A stretch of 64,000 nt of DNA, taken from NCBI GenBank assembly GCA_905187815.1, contig CAJJJM010000001.1, forward strand, positions 205,857 to 269,856, read 5' to 3'. The notes beneath the pieces were generated by a model that did no database searches, had not been told where the DNA came from, and worked only from the letters and a program-made list of their open reading frames with translations. Shown here in pieces: positions 34,256 through 43,352 of this stretch. This stretch comes from an uncultured Methanomassiliicoccaceae archaeon. Its GTDB lineage: Archaea; Thermoplasmatota; Thermoplasmata; Methanomassiliicoccales; Methanomethylophilaceae. Position 1 is the first letter of the stretch; each line of letters opens with the position of its first letter. A program made the translations under genes and the position numbers.

Positions 34256-35920
34256 TCAGTAGTGGCAGTCCCCCTTGATGATCGGGATGTTGGGGTTCAT
34301 GGGCAGCATGGGCAGTATGTCCATGTCGGGGTCAATCATGATCTCGACGATGGTCGTGACATCCGACTCCACGGCCTGTCTGAGGGCGTCGCCGATCTCC
34401 TCGGGCTTCTCGACATGGATGCCGTTGCACCTGTAGCCCTTGGCGATGGTGACGAAGTCCGGGTCGTCTCCGAGCTCCATGGCGGAGTAGCGTCCGTTCC
34501 AGTAGTGCTTCTGCATCTGCTTGATCATACCCAGGCAGCCGTTGTTGAGCAGGACGATCGTGACTGGGATGTCGTCGGCGACGGATGTGGCGAGCTCCTG
34601 TATGACCATCTGGAGCCCCCCGTCCCCGGTGATCGTCATGACCTTCTTGTCAGGCATGGCCACCTTGGCCCCGAGTGCGGACGGGAGTCCGAACCCCATG
34701 GTGCCGAACGTACCCGAGGTGATGAACTGGCGTGGGTGCTCTATGTTCAGGTAGTGCATGGCCCACATCTGGTTCTGTCCCACGTCGGTGGTGATGATGG
34801 TGTCGTCGTCGATGAGCTTGTTGATCTCGTGCATGACCTTCTGGGGCGCGATGGGCGTGCAGCATCTGTCGTCGTCGCAGACATGCGACCTCTTGACCTG
34901 GAGCGCATGCTCGGTCCAATCGGGCCAGCTCATCGGGGATGTGCCCATTGCGCAGATCAGCGCCCTGAGCGCCTTCCTCGCATCCGCCTGCAGGTTGACG
35001 CACCTGTGCCTGTGCTTGCTGAACTCGGTCGCGTCTATGTCGATGTGGATGACCCTGCCCGTCGGGTCCTTCATGCGGTCGTGGGGGTTGTAGGTCCTGT
35101 CGGAGAACCTGCTGCCGATGGATATGATCAGGTCCGCCTCGGTGGACATCTCCAGCGCGGAGAGCCTTCCGTGCAGCCCCAGCGGGCCCAGGTTCATCTC
35201 GTAGGACGACGGGACGATCCCCATGCCCATGAGGGTGTTGACCACGGGGGCCCTCATCATCCTCGCGAGCTCCATGACCTCCTGGGACGCGTCGATCGCG
35301 CCGCCTCCCACGAGTATGAGCGGACGCTTGGACTCCCTGATCCACTGTACGGCCTCGTGGAGCCCTGACAGATCCTCCGTCAGCGGCTTGACGCCGAACT
35401 TCCCGCTGAGGAGGGACTTGTCGATGTCGGCGTTCATCTGGTCGATGGGCAGGTCGATGTGGACCGGCCCCTTCCTCCCCATCTGGCATATCTCCCATGC
35501 CTCGCTGACCGCGTGGGGGAGCCTGTTGACGTCCAGGACCCTGTAGCTGTGCTTGGTGATCGGCATCAGGAGGCTGTAGGCATCCACCTCCTGGAACGCG
35601 CCCTGTCCGAGGGATCCCGCTGCGACCTGGCCCGTGAGGGCTATGATCGGTGACGAATCGGCGTACGCCGTGGCGATCCCGGTGACGAGGTTCGTGGCTC
35701 CGGGTCCGCTGGTGGCCATGCACACTCCCGGCTGGTTCTTGGCGCGGGCATACCCGTCCGCCATGTGGGCGGCGCACTGCTCGTGCCTTACCAGGATATG
35801 CCTGATGGGCGAGTCTACAAGCTCGTCGTAGACGGATATGATACTGCCTCCGGGATATCCGAAGACGGTGTCGACGCCTTTGTTCTCAAGCATATTCAGG
35901 AGAGCCTTGGTCCCTCTCAT
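34256..35920 (-). CDS. ilvB: Acetolactate synthase large subunit, copy 2
   Basis: A 554-residue ThDP enzyme similar to copy 1 over its full length, with E47 in HILVRHEQCAAHMADGYAR and ITGDGGLQMVIQE...LLNNGCLGM. The start at 35920 has GAGGT six bases upstream; 35941 is an alternative ATG. Visible differences from copy 1 include LMGMGIVPSSYEMNLGP against LMSLGIVPSTYDLCMGP and the region after the Glu. The pair probably arose by tandem duplication; one copy may be tuned to a different 2-oxoacid or be catabolic. Confidence 0.92.
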   Translation of the reverse strand: MRGTKALLNMLENKGVDTVFGYPGGSIISVYDELVDSPIRHILVRHEQCAAHMADGYARAKNQPGVCMATSGPGATNLVTGIATAYADSSPIIALTGQVAAGSLGQGAFQEVDAYSLLMPITKHSYRVLDVNRLPHAVSEAWEICQMGRKGPVHIDLPIDQMNADIDKSLLSGKFGVKPLTEDLSGLHEAVQWIRESKRPLILVGGGAIDASQEVMELARMMRAPVVNTLMGMGIVPSSYEMNLGPLGLHGRLSALEMSTEADLIISIGSRFSDRTYNPHDRMKDPTGRVIHIDIDATEFSKHRHRCVNLQADARKALRALICAMGTSPMSWPDWTEHALQVKRSHVCDDDRCCTPIAPQKVMHEINKLIDDDTIITTDVGQNQMWAMHYLNIEHPRQFITSGTFGTMGFGLPSALGAKVAMPDKKVMTITGDGGLQMVIQELATSVADDIPVTIVLLNNGCLGMIKQMQKHYWNGRYSAMELGDDPDFVTIAKGYRCNGIHVEKPEEIGDALRQAVESDVTTIVEIMIDPDMDILPMLPMNPNIPIIKGDCHY

Positions 35921-36015
35921 GTCGATACCTCGCAGTGGCATCTGTCGTGCGGTTATAAGGGTTGGTCTAAGGATCGTGGGATTTGAACCGTATTGAAAAG
36001 TACGAAAGGGGTTGG

Positions 36016-36036
36016 GGCCCCGGTCGGACCGGGGCC
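36016..36036 (-). terminator. Strong GC hairpin after CBS-domain membrane protein
   Basis: GGCCCCGGTC-G-GACCGGGGCC, perfect 10-bp arms, 8 nt beyond the stop at 36044, followed on the minus strand by CAACCCCTTTCG. Confidence 0.55.
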
Positions 36037-36043
36037 GTCGGGC

Positions 36044-37291
36044 TCACGCGGGCGGGGCGCGGTGGTCCATGACCCTGCATTCCTTCGCCCTGCGCTTGTC
36101 CATGCTTATGACGCTTATCGACACGTCGTCGGTCACGATCTCGTCGCCGCCGACCGGCGTGCGCCCGAGGATGTGCATGAGCAGGCCGTTCACGGTGTGC
36201 TCGGTGTAGCCCTGGAGGTCGAAGTCCCTTCCGAGGGCATCCATGACGTCGTAGACGCTCGTGGAGCCCTTGACCGTGAGGGAGCCGTCCACGTTGACGG
36301 TGATGTCCTCGTGGACCTCGTCGCTCTCGTCCCAGATCTCCCCGACCAGGGCCTCCAGGACATCCTCGAGGGTGATGATCCCGATCGTGCCACCGTACGA
36401 GTCCAGCACCACGGCCATGTGGACCTTGGTCCTCTGGAAGTCGTTGAGCAGGTCGGAGGCGGTCATGCTCTCCGGCACGTATTTCACGGGCTTCATGATC
36501 TCCGTGACGTTGCACGGCAGACCCTTGTGGGCCCTGGTGAAGTAGTCCTTCGAGTACACCACGCCGACGATGTCGTCTATTGTGCCGTTGTACACCGGGA
36601 GCCTGGAGAACCCGGAGTCGGCGAGGACGTCGGACAGCTCCTTGGCCGTCGCGTCGCGGGACACCGCGGTGACATCCATCCTGGGGACGCACAGCTCGCC
36701 GACCTCTATGTCGTCGAACCTGATTGCGGACTTGATGAGCTCGCTGGCATCCGTGTCCAGGGATCCGCCCTCCTCGCACTCGTCGATGAGGACCTCAAGC
36801 TCCTCGTCGCTCATGGTCTCGTCGGCCGTCTCACCGATGGCCTTCGTCAGCTTTGTGAAGAGCCAGGATACGGGTGACAGGATCTTCATGAGGGCGGCGA
36901 ACACGTTGACCGTCTTGATGCACCACTTGACGGGGTTCTTCTTGGCCACGGACTTGGGGATGATCTCACAGAACGTGAGGGACACCAGGGTCATCACGAT
37001 GATGTTCACGATGCTCCCCAGATCCGCGAAGATGGCCACGAACATGACCGTGGCTATGGTGCTCGACGCGATGTTGACGACGTTCACCCCGATGAGGTTC
37101 GTCGTGAGGAACTTGTCGTAGTCCTCCAGCATCGCGAGGGCCTTCTCGGCCTTCTTGTCGCCGTCGTTGGCGAGTTTCTTCAATCTCACGCGGTTGGCAC
37201 CGGTGAACGCGGTTTCCGTCAGCGAAAAGAACGCCGAGAAGACCACCAATACAATAATGATACACGCGTAGACAATGACCATACTGTCCAT
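36044..37291 (-). CDS. CNNM/CorC-type membrane protein with CBS pair
   Basis: A 415-residue protein: N-terminal membrane domain with about four helices (residues 5-150), two CBS domains (about 190-320: FSRLPVYNGTIDDIVGVVYSKD and VVLDSYGGTIGIITLEDVLEALVGEI) and a C-terminal CorC_HlyC domain. Relatives are implicated in Mg2+ or Co2+ efflux and sometimes mislabelled haemolysins. It stands alone with its own terminator. The upstream gap 37292-37479 holds a TATA-like element facing GAPDH and nothing else I can identify. Confidence 0.9.
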   Translation of the reverse strand: MDSMVIVYACIIIVLVVFSAFFSLTETAFTGANRVRLKKLANDGDKKAEKALAMLEDYDKFLTTNLIGVNVVNIASSTIATVMFVAIFADLGSIVNIIVMTLVSLTFCEIIPKSVAKKNPVKWCIKTVNVFAALMKILSPVSWLFTKLTKAIGETADETMSDEELEVLIDECEEGGSLDTDASELIKSAIRFDDIEVGELCVPRMDVTAVSRDATAKELSDVLADSGFSRLPVYNGTIDDIVGVVYSKDYFTRAHKGLPCNVTEIMKPVKYVPESMTASDLLNDFQRTKVHMAVVLDSYGGTIGIITLEDVLEALVGEIWDESDEVHEDITVNVDGSLTVKGSTSVYDVMDALGRDFDLQGYTEHTVNGLLMHILGRTPVGGDEIVTDDVSISVISMDKRRAKECRVMDHRAPPA

Positions 37292-37479
37292 GTTTACGCA
37301 CCGATTCCGTTGGAACGATTAGTTGACACTTGAATCCAGTCTAACATCCGTGTATAACGATATAAATCCATTGAGATGGATGAAACATGTCCGCCGTCGC
37401 ATCCAACCCCGGTCCTGGATGCATCCCCAACGCGCAACGTTTTTAGAACGGTAGGCAATCCGTTCCCCAGGTAGACAAC

Positions 37480-38502
37480 ATGGCAAAAGTCAGGGTTGCA
37501 GTCAACGGATACGGGACCATCGGAAAGAGAGTGGCGTCCGCGGTCGCCAAGCAGGACGACATGGAGCTCGTCGGAGTCACGAAGACAAAACCGAACTTCG
37601 AGGCCCAGGCCGCACTGGCCAAAGGCTACGACATCTATGTCCCCGACGAGAGCGTCGAGGCATTCAACGCCGCCGGCGTCCCGATAGCCGGAACCCTGAA
37701 GGACATGTACGGGAAGGTCGACATCGTGGTCGACTGCACTCCGGGCAACGTGGGGGAGTTCTACAGGGACCAGTACAAGGCCGCCGGGATCAAGGCGATA
37801 TTCCAGGGCGGGGAGGACCACAGCCTCACCGGGATCTCCTTCAACTCCACAGCCAACTACTCCGAGTCGTGGGGAGCCCAGCTGTCCCGCGTCGTGTCCT
37901 GCAACACCACCGGTCTGCTCAGGACCCTGAACCCCATCGACAGGGAGTTCAAGGTGAAGAAGGCGTTCGTGACCATCGTCCGTCGCGCCGCCGATCCCGG
38001 GGACAGCAAGAACGGCCCCATCAACGGGCTGGAGCCCTCGGTGAAGCTGCCCACCCATCACGGACCCGACGTTCAGAGCATCATGCCCTGGCTGGACATC
38101 AGCACGATGGCCGTCAAGGCGTCCACCACGCTCATGCACGTGCACACGGTCGTCGCGGAGCTCGGATGCGAGGTCTCCACGGCGGATGTCGTCGAGGTCC
38201 TCAGGAAGGCCCCCCGCGTGAGGCTCGTGAGCAGCAAGGACGGAATCAAGACGACCGCCCAGATCATGGAGATGGCGAGGGACATGGGCCGCGACCGCTC
38301 CGACATGTACGAGATCGTCGTGTGGGAGGACGGCATCAAGGTCGTCGGGAACACCCTGTACTACTACCAGGCGGTCCACCAGGAGTCCGATGTGATCCCC
38401 GAGAACATCGACTGCATCAGGTCTATGTGCAAGATGGAGCAGGATCCCGCCGCGTCCGTCAGGAAGACCAACGACGCGCTGGGAATCCCCAACAAGGAGT
38501 GA
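37480..38502 (+). CDS. gap: Glyceraldehyde-3-phosphate dehydrogenase, archaeal type II
   Basis: A 340-residue dehydrogenase. The N-terminal nucleotide loop is VAVNGYGTIGKRVA and the catalytic Cys is C141 in VVSCNTTGLLRTLN. The archaeal signature VRRAADPGDSKNGPINGL is present. It interconverts glyceraldehyde-3-phosphate and 1,3-bisphosphoglycerate, mainly for gluconeogenesis in methanogens. The pgk gene follows after 9 nt, forming a two-gene glycolytic unit. Confidence 0.95.
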   Translation: MAKVRVAVNGYGTIGKRVASAVAKQDDMELVGVTKTKPNFEAQAALAKGYDIYVPDESVEAFNAAGVPIAGTLKDMYGKVDIVVDCTPGNVGEFYRDQYKAAGIKAIFQGGEDHSLTGISFNSTANYSESWGAQLSRVVSCNTTGLLRTLNPIDREFKVKKAFVTIVRRAADPGDSKNGPINGLEPSVKLPTHHGPDVQSIMPWLDISTMAVKASTTLMHVHTVVAELGCEVSTADVVEVLRKAPRVRLVSSKDGIKTTAQIMEMARDMGRDRSDMYEIVVWEDGIKVVGNTLYYYQAVHQESDVIPENIDCIRSMCKMEQDPAASVRKTNDALGIPNKE

Positions 38503-38511
38503 GGCGGGAAC

Positions 38512-39747
38512 ATGGCCAAGGACTTCAACACCCTCGAGGATTTCAACTTCAGGGACAAGACCGTGCTTCTGAGGGTGGACATCAACTGCCCCCTGGACAA
38601 GAAGACGCTGCAGATCGTCAACGACGCCAGGATAAGGAGGGTCGTCCCCACGATCAGGGAGCTCGTCGGAAAGAGGGCCAAGGTCATCATCCTCGCCCAC
38701 CAGAGCCGCAAGGGCGGCTGGGACTTCATCCCGCTGGAGCAGCACGCCGACCACCTCTCCAAGCACCTCGGGATGCCGGTGAAGTACGTCGACGACGTCA
38801 TCGGCGACGATGCGGTCGAGGCCATAGGGGCCCTCCAGCCTGGTCAGGTCCTGCTCCTCGGCAACGTGAGGGAGCTGGACAGCGAGACCGCCAAGGGCGA
38901 CATGTTCAAACACGCAGAGGGGGAGATCGTCGAAAGGCTCGCCCCGCTCATCGACTACTACGTCTGCGACGCTTTCGGAGCCGCCCACAGGTCGCAGTGC
39001 TCCCTGGTCGGGTTCCCAGTCAAGGTGCCGTCGGCCTCCGGAAGGCTGATGGCCAAGGAGCTGTTCGCGCTGAATGCGATCTTCGGCCATCCCCGCAGGC
39101 CCTGTGTGTTCATCCTCGGAGGTGCCAAGTTCGGCGATGCATCCGAGATGATCGACCGCGTCCTCGGCAACGGCATGGCGGACACGGTCATCCTCGTGGG
39201 TCTCGCAGGGAACGCCTATCTCTACGCCAGGGGCGTGGACATAGGTGAGGCGAGCATGAAGGTGCTCTCCGACGAACTCACTCCTGAGAATCTCCAGGCG
39301 GCCAAGGACATCCTCGCCAAGTACGGTCAGAGGGTCCTCCTGCCGGTCGATGTCGCCGTAGAGAGGGACGGTCAGAGGGTATCCGTGAACATCGGGGACA
39401 TGCCCACTGCGGAGCCTGCTCTGGACATAGGCGACGCATCCGCCGAGAAGTTCCGCAAGGTCGTCGCATCATCCAAGACATGCTTCATGTCCGGTCCCGC
39501 GGGCATGATCGAGAAGGAGGGATTCGAGGTCGGCACCAAGATCATCATGACGGCCATGGTGGACAGCGGCGGGCAGTCGGTCATCGGTGGCGGCCACACG
39601 GGCGGAGCGGCAGAGAGGTTCGATCTCGCCGACAGGTTCTCGTATGTGAGCACAGGAGGAGGAGCCCTTGAGACGTTCCTCCTCGGAGAGCCTCTTCCGG
39701 TCGTCGAGGCGCTGAAGTATTCGAGGAAGGAGTTCTCCGAGCAGTGA
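38512..39747 (+). CDS. pgk: Phosphoglycerate kinase, archaeal
   Basis: A 411-residue kinase. VLLRVDINCPLDKKT is the N-terminal substrate motif, followed by IILAHQSRKGGWDF, YVCDAFGAAHRSQCSL and a C-terminal nucleotide site FVLGGAK-like segment (VFILGGAKFGDASEM) with GGGHTGGAAERFDL. It transfers phosphate between 1,3-bisphosphoglycerate and ADP. It is translated with gap from one transcript; GAGGCGGGA precedes the ATG. Confidence 0.94.
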   Translation: MAKDFNTLEDFNFRDKTVLLRVDINCPLDKKTLQIVNDARIRRVVPTIRELVGKRAKVIILAHQSRKGGWDFIPLEQHADHLSKHLGMPVKYVDDVIGDDAVEAIGALQPGQVLLLGNVRELDSETAKGDMFKHAEGEIVERLAPLIDYYVCDAFGAAHRSQCSLVGFPVKVPSASGRLMAKELFALNAIFGHPRRPCVFILGGAKFGDASEMIDRVLGNGMADTVILVGLAGNAYLYARGVDIGEASMKVLSDELTPENLQAAKDILAKYGQRVLLPVDVAVERDGQRVSVNIGDMPTAEPALDIGDASAEKFRKVVASSKTCFMSGPAGMIEKEGFEVGTKIIMTAMVDSGGQSVIGGGHTGGAAERFDLADRFSYVSTGGGALETFLLGEPLPVVEALKYSRKEFSEQ

Positions 39748-39797
39748 CCGAACGGCTTCGGAGTAATGTATTTAAGTAGTATCAGGATGCGGTTGCG

Positions 39798-40175
39798 ATG
39801 GCAAAGAAAAAGAGACGGTTGGTCGAGGAGCCCAAGGAGGAATACGAGTTCACTCCGACCGAGTTCAATGAGAGGGAGTTCATCCTCAAGGACATCTACA
39901 TGACGAAGGTCTTCCTCGTCGTCACGGTGCTTGCCATCATCGTGGGCATCATCGGGGCTCTCCTTTGTATCCACGCAGGCGATAACGGATGGTTGTTCGC
40001 GACGATCGTCTCGTTCGTCGTGTGCGCCCTTCTCACCAAGATCCTCGGTGTCCTGAAGTTCAGGGTGGACATGCTCGAGATGAAGTCGATGCTCGGGAAC
40101 TACCTCCTGTTCCTGATGCTGGCGCTCGGTATCTGCATCCTGCTGATCAACGAGCCCTTCGCGAGCATCCTGTAA
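39798..40175 (+). CDS. Membrane protein of unknown function
   Basis: A 125-residue protein. The first 33 residues are charged and cytoplasmic-like (MAKKKRRLVEEPKEEYEF), followed by three to four hydrophobic segments (about 37-58, 66-85, 100-118). No family is recognised. A TATA-like TATTTAAG at 39768 lies 30 nt upstream, so it is transcribed apart from pgk. No catalytic motif is visible. Confidence 0.65.
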   Translation: MAKKKRRLVEEPKEEYEFTPTEFNEREFILKDIYMTKVFLVVTVLAIIVGIIGALLCIHAGDNGWLFATIVSFVVCALLTKILGVLKFRVDMLEMKSMLGNYLLFLMLALGICILLINEPFASIL

Positions 40176-40276
40176 ACCCATTACAACCCATTTCCATTCT
40201 TCTGACAAGATTCCATGGTCGCGGGCCGATGCGTGCCGGTGTCGCAGGGGATCAAAGTGGTTTGCCGGAAGCGGTT

Positions 40277-40834
40277 TCAGATTATGCCTTCACCTTTCAT
40301 GGCGTCGATCAGCAGCCTGACCGCGTTCCCTCTGTGAGATACGGCATTCTTCTCATCCATGGGGATCTCGGCGAACGTCCTCTCGCCGTCATGGGAGAAC
40401 ACCGGGTCGAACCCGAATCCCCCGTCGCCCTGTTCGCTCCGGGTGATGATCCCTCTGCAGATCCCCGTGACCACGATCCTTTTGCCCATTATGTCGCATC
40501 CGATGCAGCATCTGAACTCCGCGCCCCTGTCGTCGATGCCATCCATGAGTTTCAGGATCCCGGGGTTGCCGATGGTCTTCTGCGCATAGGCGGACCACAC
40601 GCCGGGGAACCCCTTCAGAGCATCCACGAAGATGCCGGAGTCGTCGATGATGAAGTCCCTGACCCCCTGTGCGATGATGGCGTCCATGCCCTTGTTCACG
40701 ACCTCCTCCAGATCGGACGTCTGGACCTCGTCGTAGGGGAGCCTCACGTGCTCCATCTCTATCCCGTACTCATCGAACTCCCGCTGGTATTCGGCGACCT
40801 TGCCCGGATTGGATGTGATGACCTTCAGCTTCAT
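40277..40834 (-). CDS. RdgB/HAM1 non-canonical purine NTP pyrophosphatase
   Basis: A 185-residue protein starting MKLKVITSNPGKVAEYQREF, the HAM1 phosphate loop (TSNxxKxxE). It also has IIDDSGIFVDALKGFPGVWSAY and the signature GDGGFGFDPVFSHDGERTFAEI. It hydrolyses ITP, dITP and XTP to monophosphates. Its ATG overlaps the stop of bud32 by 4 nt, a pairing found in several archaea. Confidence 0.93.
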   Translation of the reverse strand: MKLKVITSNPGKVAEYQREFDEYGIEMEHVRLPYDEVQTSDLEEVVNKGMDAIIAQGVRDFIIDDSGIFVDALKGFPGVWSAYAQKTIGNPGILKLMDGIDDRGAEFRCCIGCDIMGKRIVVTGICRGIITRSEQGDGGFGFDPVFSHDGERTFAEIPMDEKNAVSHRGNAVRLLIDAMKGEGII

Positions 40835-41487
40835 GTGTACCTGCCCCTGTTCTTGATCTCCTCGACCTTCTTCCTTATGGCCTTCGCATCGGGGACCATG
40901 GAGTAATAGGAGTCCATCATAGCATCGTAGGCCTGCAGCAGGTCGATGTGGGCGGATGTGAACGCCCTCTCCAGGAGCCTGAGGTCGACGCCTATGTCCT
41001 CGGTCTCGGCCCTGGTGCACCCCATGGACATGTCTATGAGGCATATCTCACCGTCATCGGTGAGGATCATGTTCGAGGTCGTCAGGTCCCCATGGCAGAT
41101 GCGGGCCCTGTGGAGTCTGGCAACGCATTCGCCGATCATCCTGCACACCCTCTCGGCATCCTCCGGATGCTCGTCCAGATAGTCCTTGACCATGGTTCCC
41201 TTGATGCGCTCCATGGTGATGGAGCACTCCTTCAGGTCGATGTCGTAGATGCATGGGGTCCTCACATCCGCAGCCCTCGCCTCATGCATGATGCGGGCCT
41301 CGTTCCTGGTGCGGGACGACCTGATGTGGGCGTCCAGATCGGGGAGCCTGTAGACCTTGGGGGGCCTGGATTTGACGACCGCGTCCCAACCGAGGTACGA
41401 TGTCTCGGTTATGACCGCCTCCGCTCCCTGCGCACTGTCGGAACCGTTGTGGAACATGGTTCCAGGGAACCTGTCGCGGATATACAT
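40831..41487 (-). CDS. KEOPS complex kinase Bud32
   Basis: A 218-residue small RIO-like kinase/ATPase: GAEAVI P-loop-like start, VVKSRPPKVYR, the catalytic loop ICHGDLTTSNMILT and the metal motif LIDMSMG (in place of the usual DFG). Bud32 activates Kae1 in the synthesis of t6A in tRNA. In many euryarchaea it is fused to Kae1; here it is separate and kae1 is not in the window. ATG 41457 (MFHNGSDSAQ) is an alternative start. Confidence 0.9.
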   Translation of the reverse strand: MYIRDRFPGTMFHNGSDSAQGAEAVITETSYLGWDAVVKSRPPKVYRLPDLDAHIRSSRTRNEARIMHEARAADVRTPCIYDIDLKECSITMERIKGTMVKDYLDEHPEDAERVCRMIGECVARLHRARICHGDLTTSNMILTDDGEICLIDMSMGCTRAETEDIGVDLRLLERAFTSAHIDLLQAYDAMMDSYYSMVPDAKAIRKKVEEIKNRGRYT

Positions 41488-41548
41488 AGGATATGGTGGC
41501 CTCCGACGGTTTCGATTTTAAGTCCTCCGTAGATACATACACGATAGC

Positions 41549-42229
41549 ATGAAGTACACAATCACAGGGGACAACCTGCAGTTCGTGAACATCGAGCTCC
41601 AGCCGGGCGAGGAGTTCAACTCCGTCGCGGGTGCGATGGCGTACATGAGCGGCAACATGAGGATGGAGTCGAAGATGGAGGGCGGGCTCATGGCGGGTCT
41701 GAAACGCTCCCTGTCCGGGGCGTCGCTGTTCCTCCTCAGGTACACGCCACAGGGTGGCGTCGGGACCATCGGCCTTGCCGGCAGGGCCCCCGGGAAGGTC
41801 CTGGATGTGGATGTCGGACAGGGATCCTGGATCGTTCAGAAGACCGGGTACCTCGGTTCGGAGACCACCGTCAACCTGGACATGGCCCTTCAGAAGAGGC
41901 TCGGATCCATGATGTTCGGCGGCGAGGGGCTGATCCTGCAGAGGCTCTCCGGCACCGGTCGTGCGTTCATACACGCCTGCGGCGACCTGAACGTGGTGGA
42001 CCTCGCGCCGGGACAGCAGTACAAGGTGTCCACGGCCAACGCGGTCGCATGGGAGGACACGGTGTCATACGACATCTCGTCGGTCGGAGGCCTGAAGACC
42101 GCGCTGTTCAGCGGCGAGGGACTCTTCGTGACAACGCTCACGGGTCCGGGCAAGATTGTTATACAGTCGATGACCCTCGGTGACCTGGCTGATGCGCTGA
42201 TACCCTACATGCCGCAGCAGAGCAGTTGA
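41549..42229 (+). CDS. AIM24/TIGR00266 family protein
   Basis: A 226-residue protein of repeated beta strands: FVNIELQPGEEFNSVAGAMA, MEGGLMAGLKRSLSGASLFL and FIHACGDLNVVDLAPGQQYKV. This is the TRAP-like beta-sandwich family TIGR00266, of unknown function. It is followed after 12 nt by a small membrane protein that is probably co-transcribed, hinting at a membrane-linked role. Confidence 0.85.
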   Translation: MKYTITGDNLQFVNIELQPGEEFNSVAGAMAYMSGNMRMESKMEGGLMAGLKRSLSGASLFLLRYTPQGGVGTIGLAGRAPGKVLDVDVGQGSWIVQKTGYLGSETTVNLDMALQKRLGSMMFGGEGLILQRLSGTGRAFIHACGDLNVVDLAPGQQYKVSTANAVAWEDTVSYDISSVGGLKTALFSGEGLFVTTLTGPGKIVIQSMTLGDLADALIPYMPQQSS

Positions 42230-42241
42230 GGTGAGATTCAG

Positions 42242-42571
42242 ATGGACAAACCGCAGGTGGACAACGCCAGGAAGGCGAAGACGGGGAAGTCGGCCGTAGG
42301 GCTGGTGGTCATCGCGATCATGATCGTGATAATCATCGCGGCGATCGCGTACGTCATGATGCAGCCGGGTGTGCTGGAGTCGGTCATCAGCATCGTGGCA
42401 ATCGTCGCGGTGGTGGCCGTGGCACTGGTGATCATAGGCTATGTTGCGATGGCGATCATGGCCATCCCCATGTACGCCTACAAGGGTGAGCAGTACCAGG
42501 AAGGCGTCGACTACAACCTCGACGATGTGAAGTCCGTCGAGGGGAAGGACGACAAGAACGAGGGGCGTTGA
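42242..42571 (+). CDS. Small two-helix membrane protein
   Basis: A 109-residue protein. A basic N-terminus (1-16) is followed by two long hydrophobic helices rich in Ile, Val and Ala (about 18-42 and 50-78), then a charged tail DVKSVEGKDDKNEGR. No family is recognised. It follows the AIM24-like gene closely. Confidence 0.65.
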   Translation: MDKPQVDNARKAKTGKSAVGLVVIAIMIVIIIAAIAYVMMQPGVLESVISIVAIVAVVAVALVIIGYVAMAIMAIPMYAYKGEQYQEGVDYNLDDVKSVEGKDDKNEGR

Positions 42572-42630
42572 TCTCCGATAAACCCCTTCAAACCGCTTCC
42601 TTTTTCACGAATCCCTCGATACATGGAGAC

Positions 42631-43326
42631 ATGACAGGTTTCACGTCGGGTTGCGTCATATGCGGAGCGCCTCTGGTCTATCACGAACACGCCAGGAGCA
42701 TGGTGTGCGCCGTTTGCGGAAGGACCTTCGACTCCAACGCAGAATGCGAGAACGGCCACTACGTCTGCGACTCATGCCATTCCGACGGGCTGTCCATGGT
42801 CCGGGCCGTCTGCCTGTCCTCGGATTCGAGGGATCCGATCGCCATAGTGCAGGACCTCATGCGTCTCCCCGGGATCCACATGCACGGGCCCGAGCATCAT
42901 GTGATGGTCGGATCGGCGCTCCTCACCGCATACCGCAACTGCGGAGGGGGCCTGGATCTGGGCAGGGCCCTGGATGCGATGGCCGAACGCGGGAGGCAGG
43001 TCCCGGGAGGGGTCTGCGGACTCTGGGGGTGCTGCGGAGCCGCGGTGAGCTGCGGGATGGCATACAGCATCATCACGGGATCCACCCCGCTGTCCGGGGA
43101 GTCATGGGGCAGATGCAACATCATGACGTCCAGGTGTCTGGAGGCGATAGGGTCCGTAGGGGGCCCGAGATGCTGCAAGAGGGACTCGTTCTCCGCTCTC
43201 AGGGCGGCATCCCGGTACATCGGCGAGACCCTCGGGGTCGGGATCGAGACATCCATGCCTGTGTGCCGGTTCCATCAGTCCAATCCGCAGTGCCTCGGGG
43301 AGTGCTGCCCCTACCATCGCGGGTAA
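42631..43326 (+). CDS. DUF5714 cysteine-rich protein
   Basis: A 231-residue protein. The N-terminus holds a zinc-ribbon-like set (CVICGAPL...CAVCGRTFD...CENGHYVCDSC), followed by GVCGLWGCCGAAVSCGMAYSI and a C-terminal Cys cluster CLGECCPYHR. This is the DUF5714 pattern, often found near or fused to methyltransferases and metal-centred enzymes. The ATG at 42631 (MTGFTSGCVICG, after GGAG) is chosen over 42568, which lacks a ribosome binding site. Function is unknown; metal or cluster binding is likely. Confidence 0.78.
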   Translation: MTGFTSGCVICGAPLVYHEHARSMVCAVCGRTFDSNAECENGHYVCDSCHSDGLSMVRAVCLSSDSRDPIAIVQDLMRLPGIHMHGPEHHVMVGSALLTAYRNCGGGLDLGRALDAMAERGRQVPGGVCGLWGCCGAAVSCGMAYSIITGSTPLSGESWGRCNIMTSRCLEAIGSVGGPRCCKRDSFSALRAASRYIGETLGVGIETSMPVCRFHQSNPQCLGECCPYHRG

Positions 43327-43352
43327 CCCATTTATCGGACCGTCACTTTCAC

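Noticed and set aside
32897..35368. An 823-codon plus-strand frame opposite both acetolactate synthases
   Set aside because: Antisense shadow of two clear ThDP enzymes; no known domain.
35979..35996. GTGGGATTTGAACC resembles the T arm of a minus-strand tRNA
   Set aside because: The 5' half of the T stem does not pair and no acceptor, D or anticodon stems can be built around it. At most a decayed tRNA or attachment-site scar.
37294..39090. A 598-codon minus-strand frame opposite gap and pgk
   Set aside because: It mirrors GC-rich third positions of two well-identified genes; composition (Asp, Val, His, Leu) is that of an antisense shadow.
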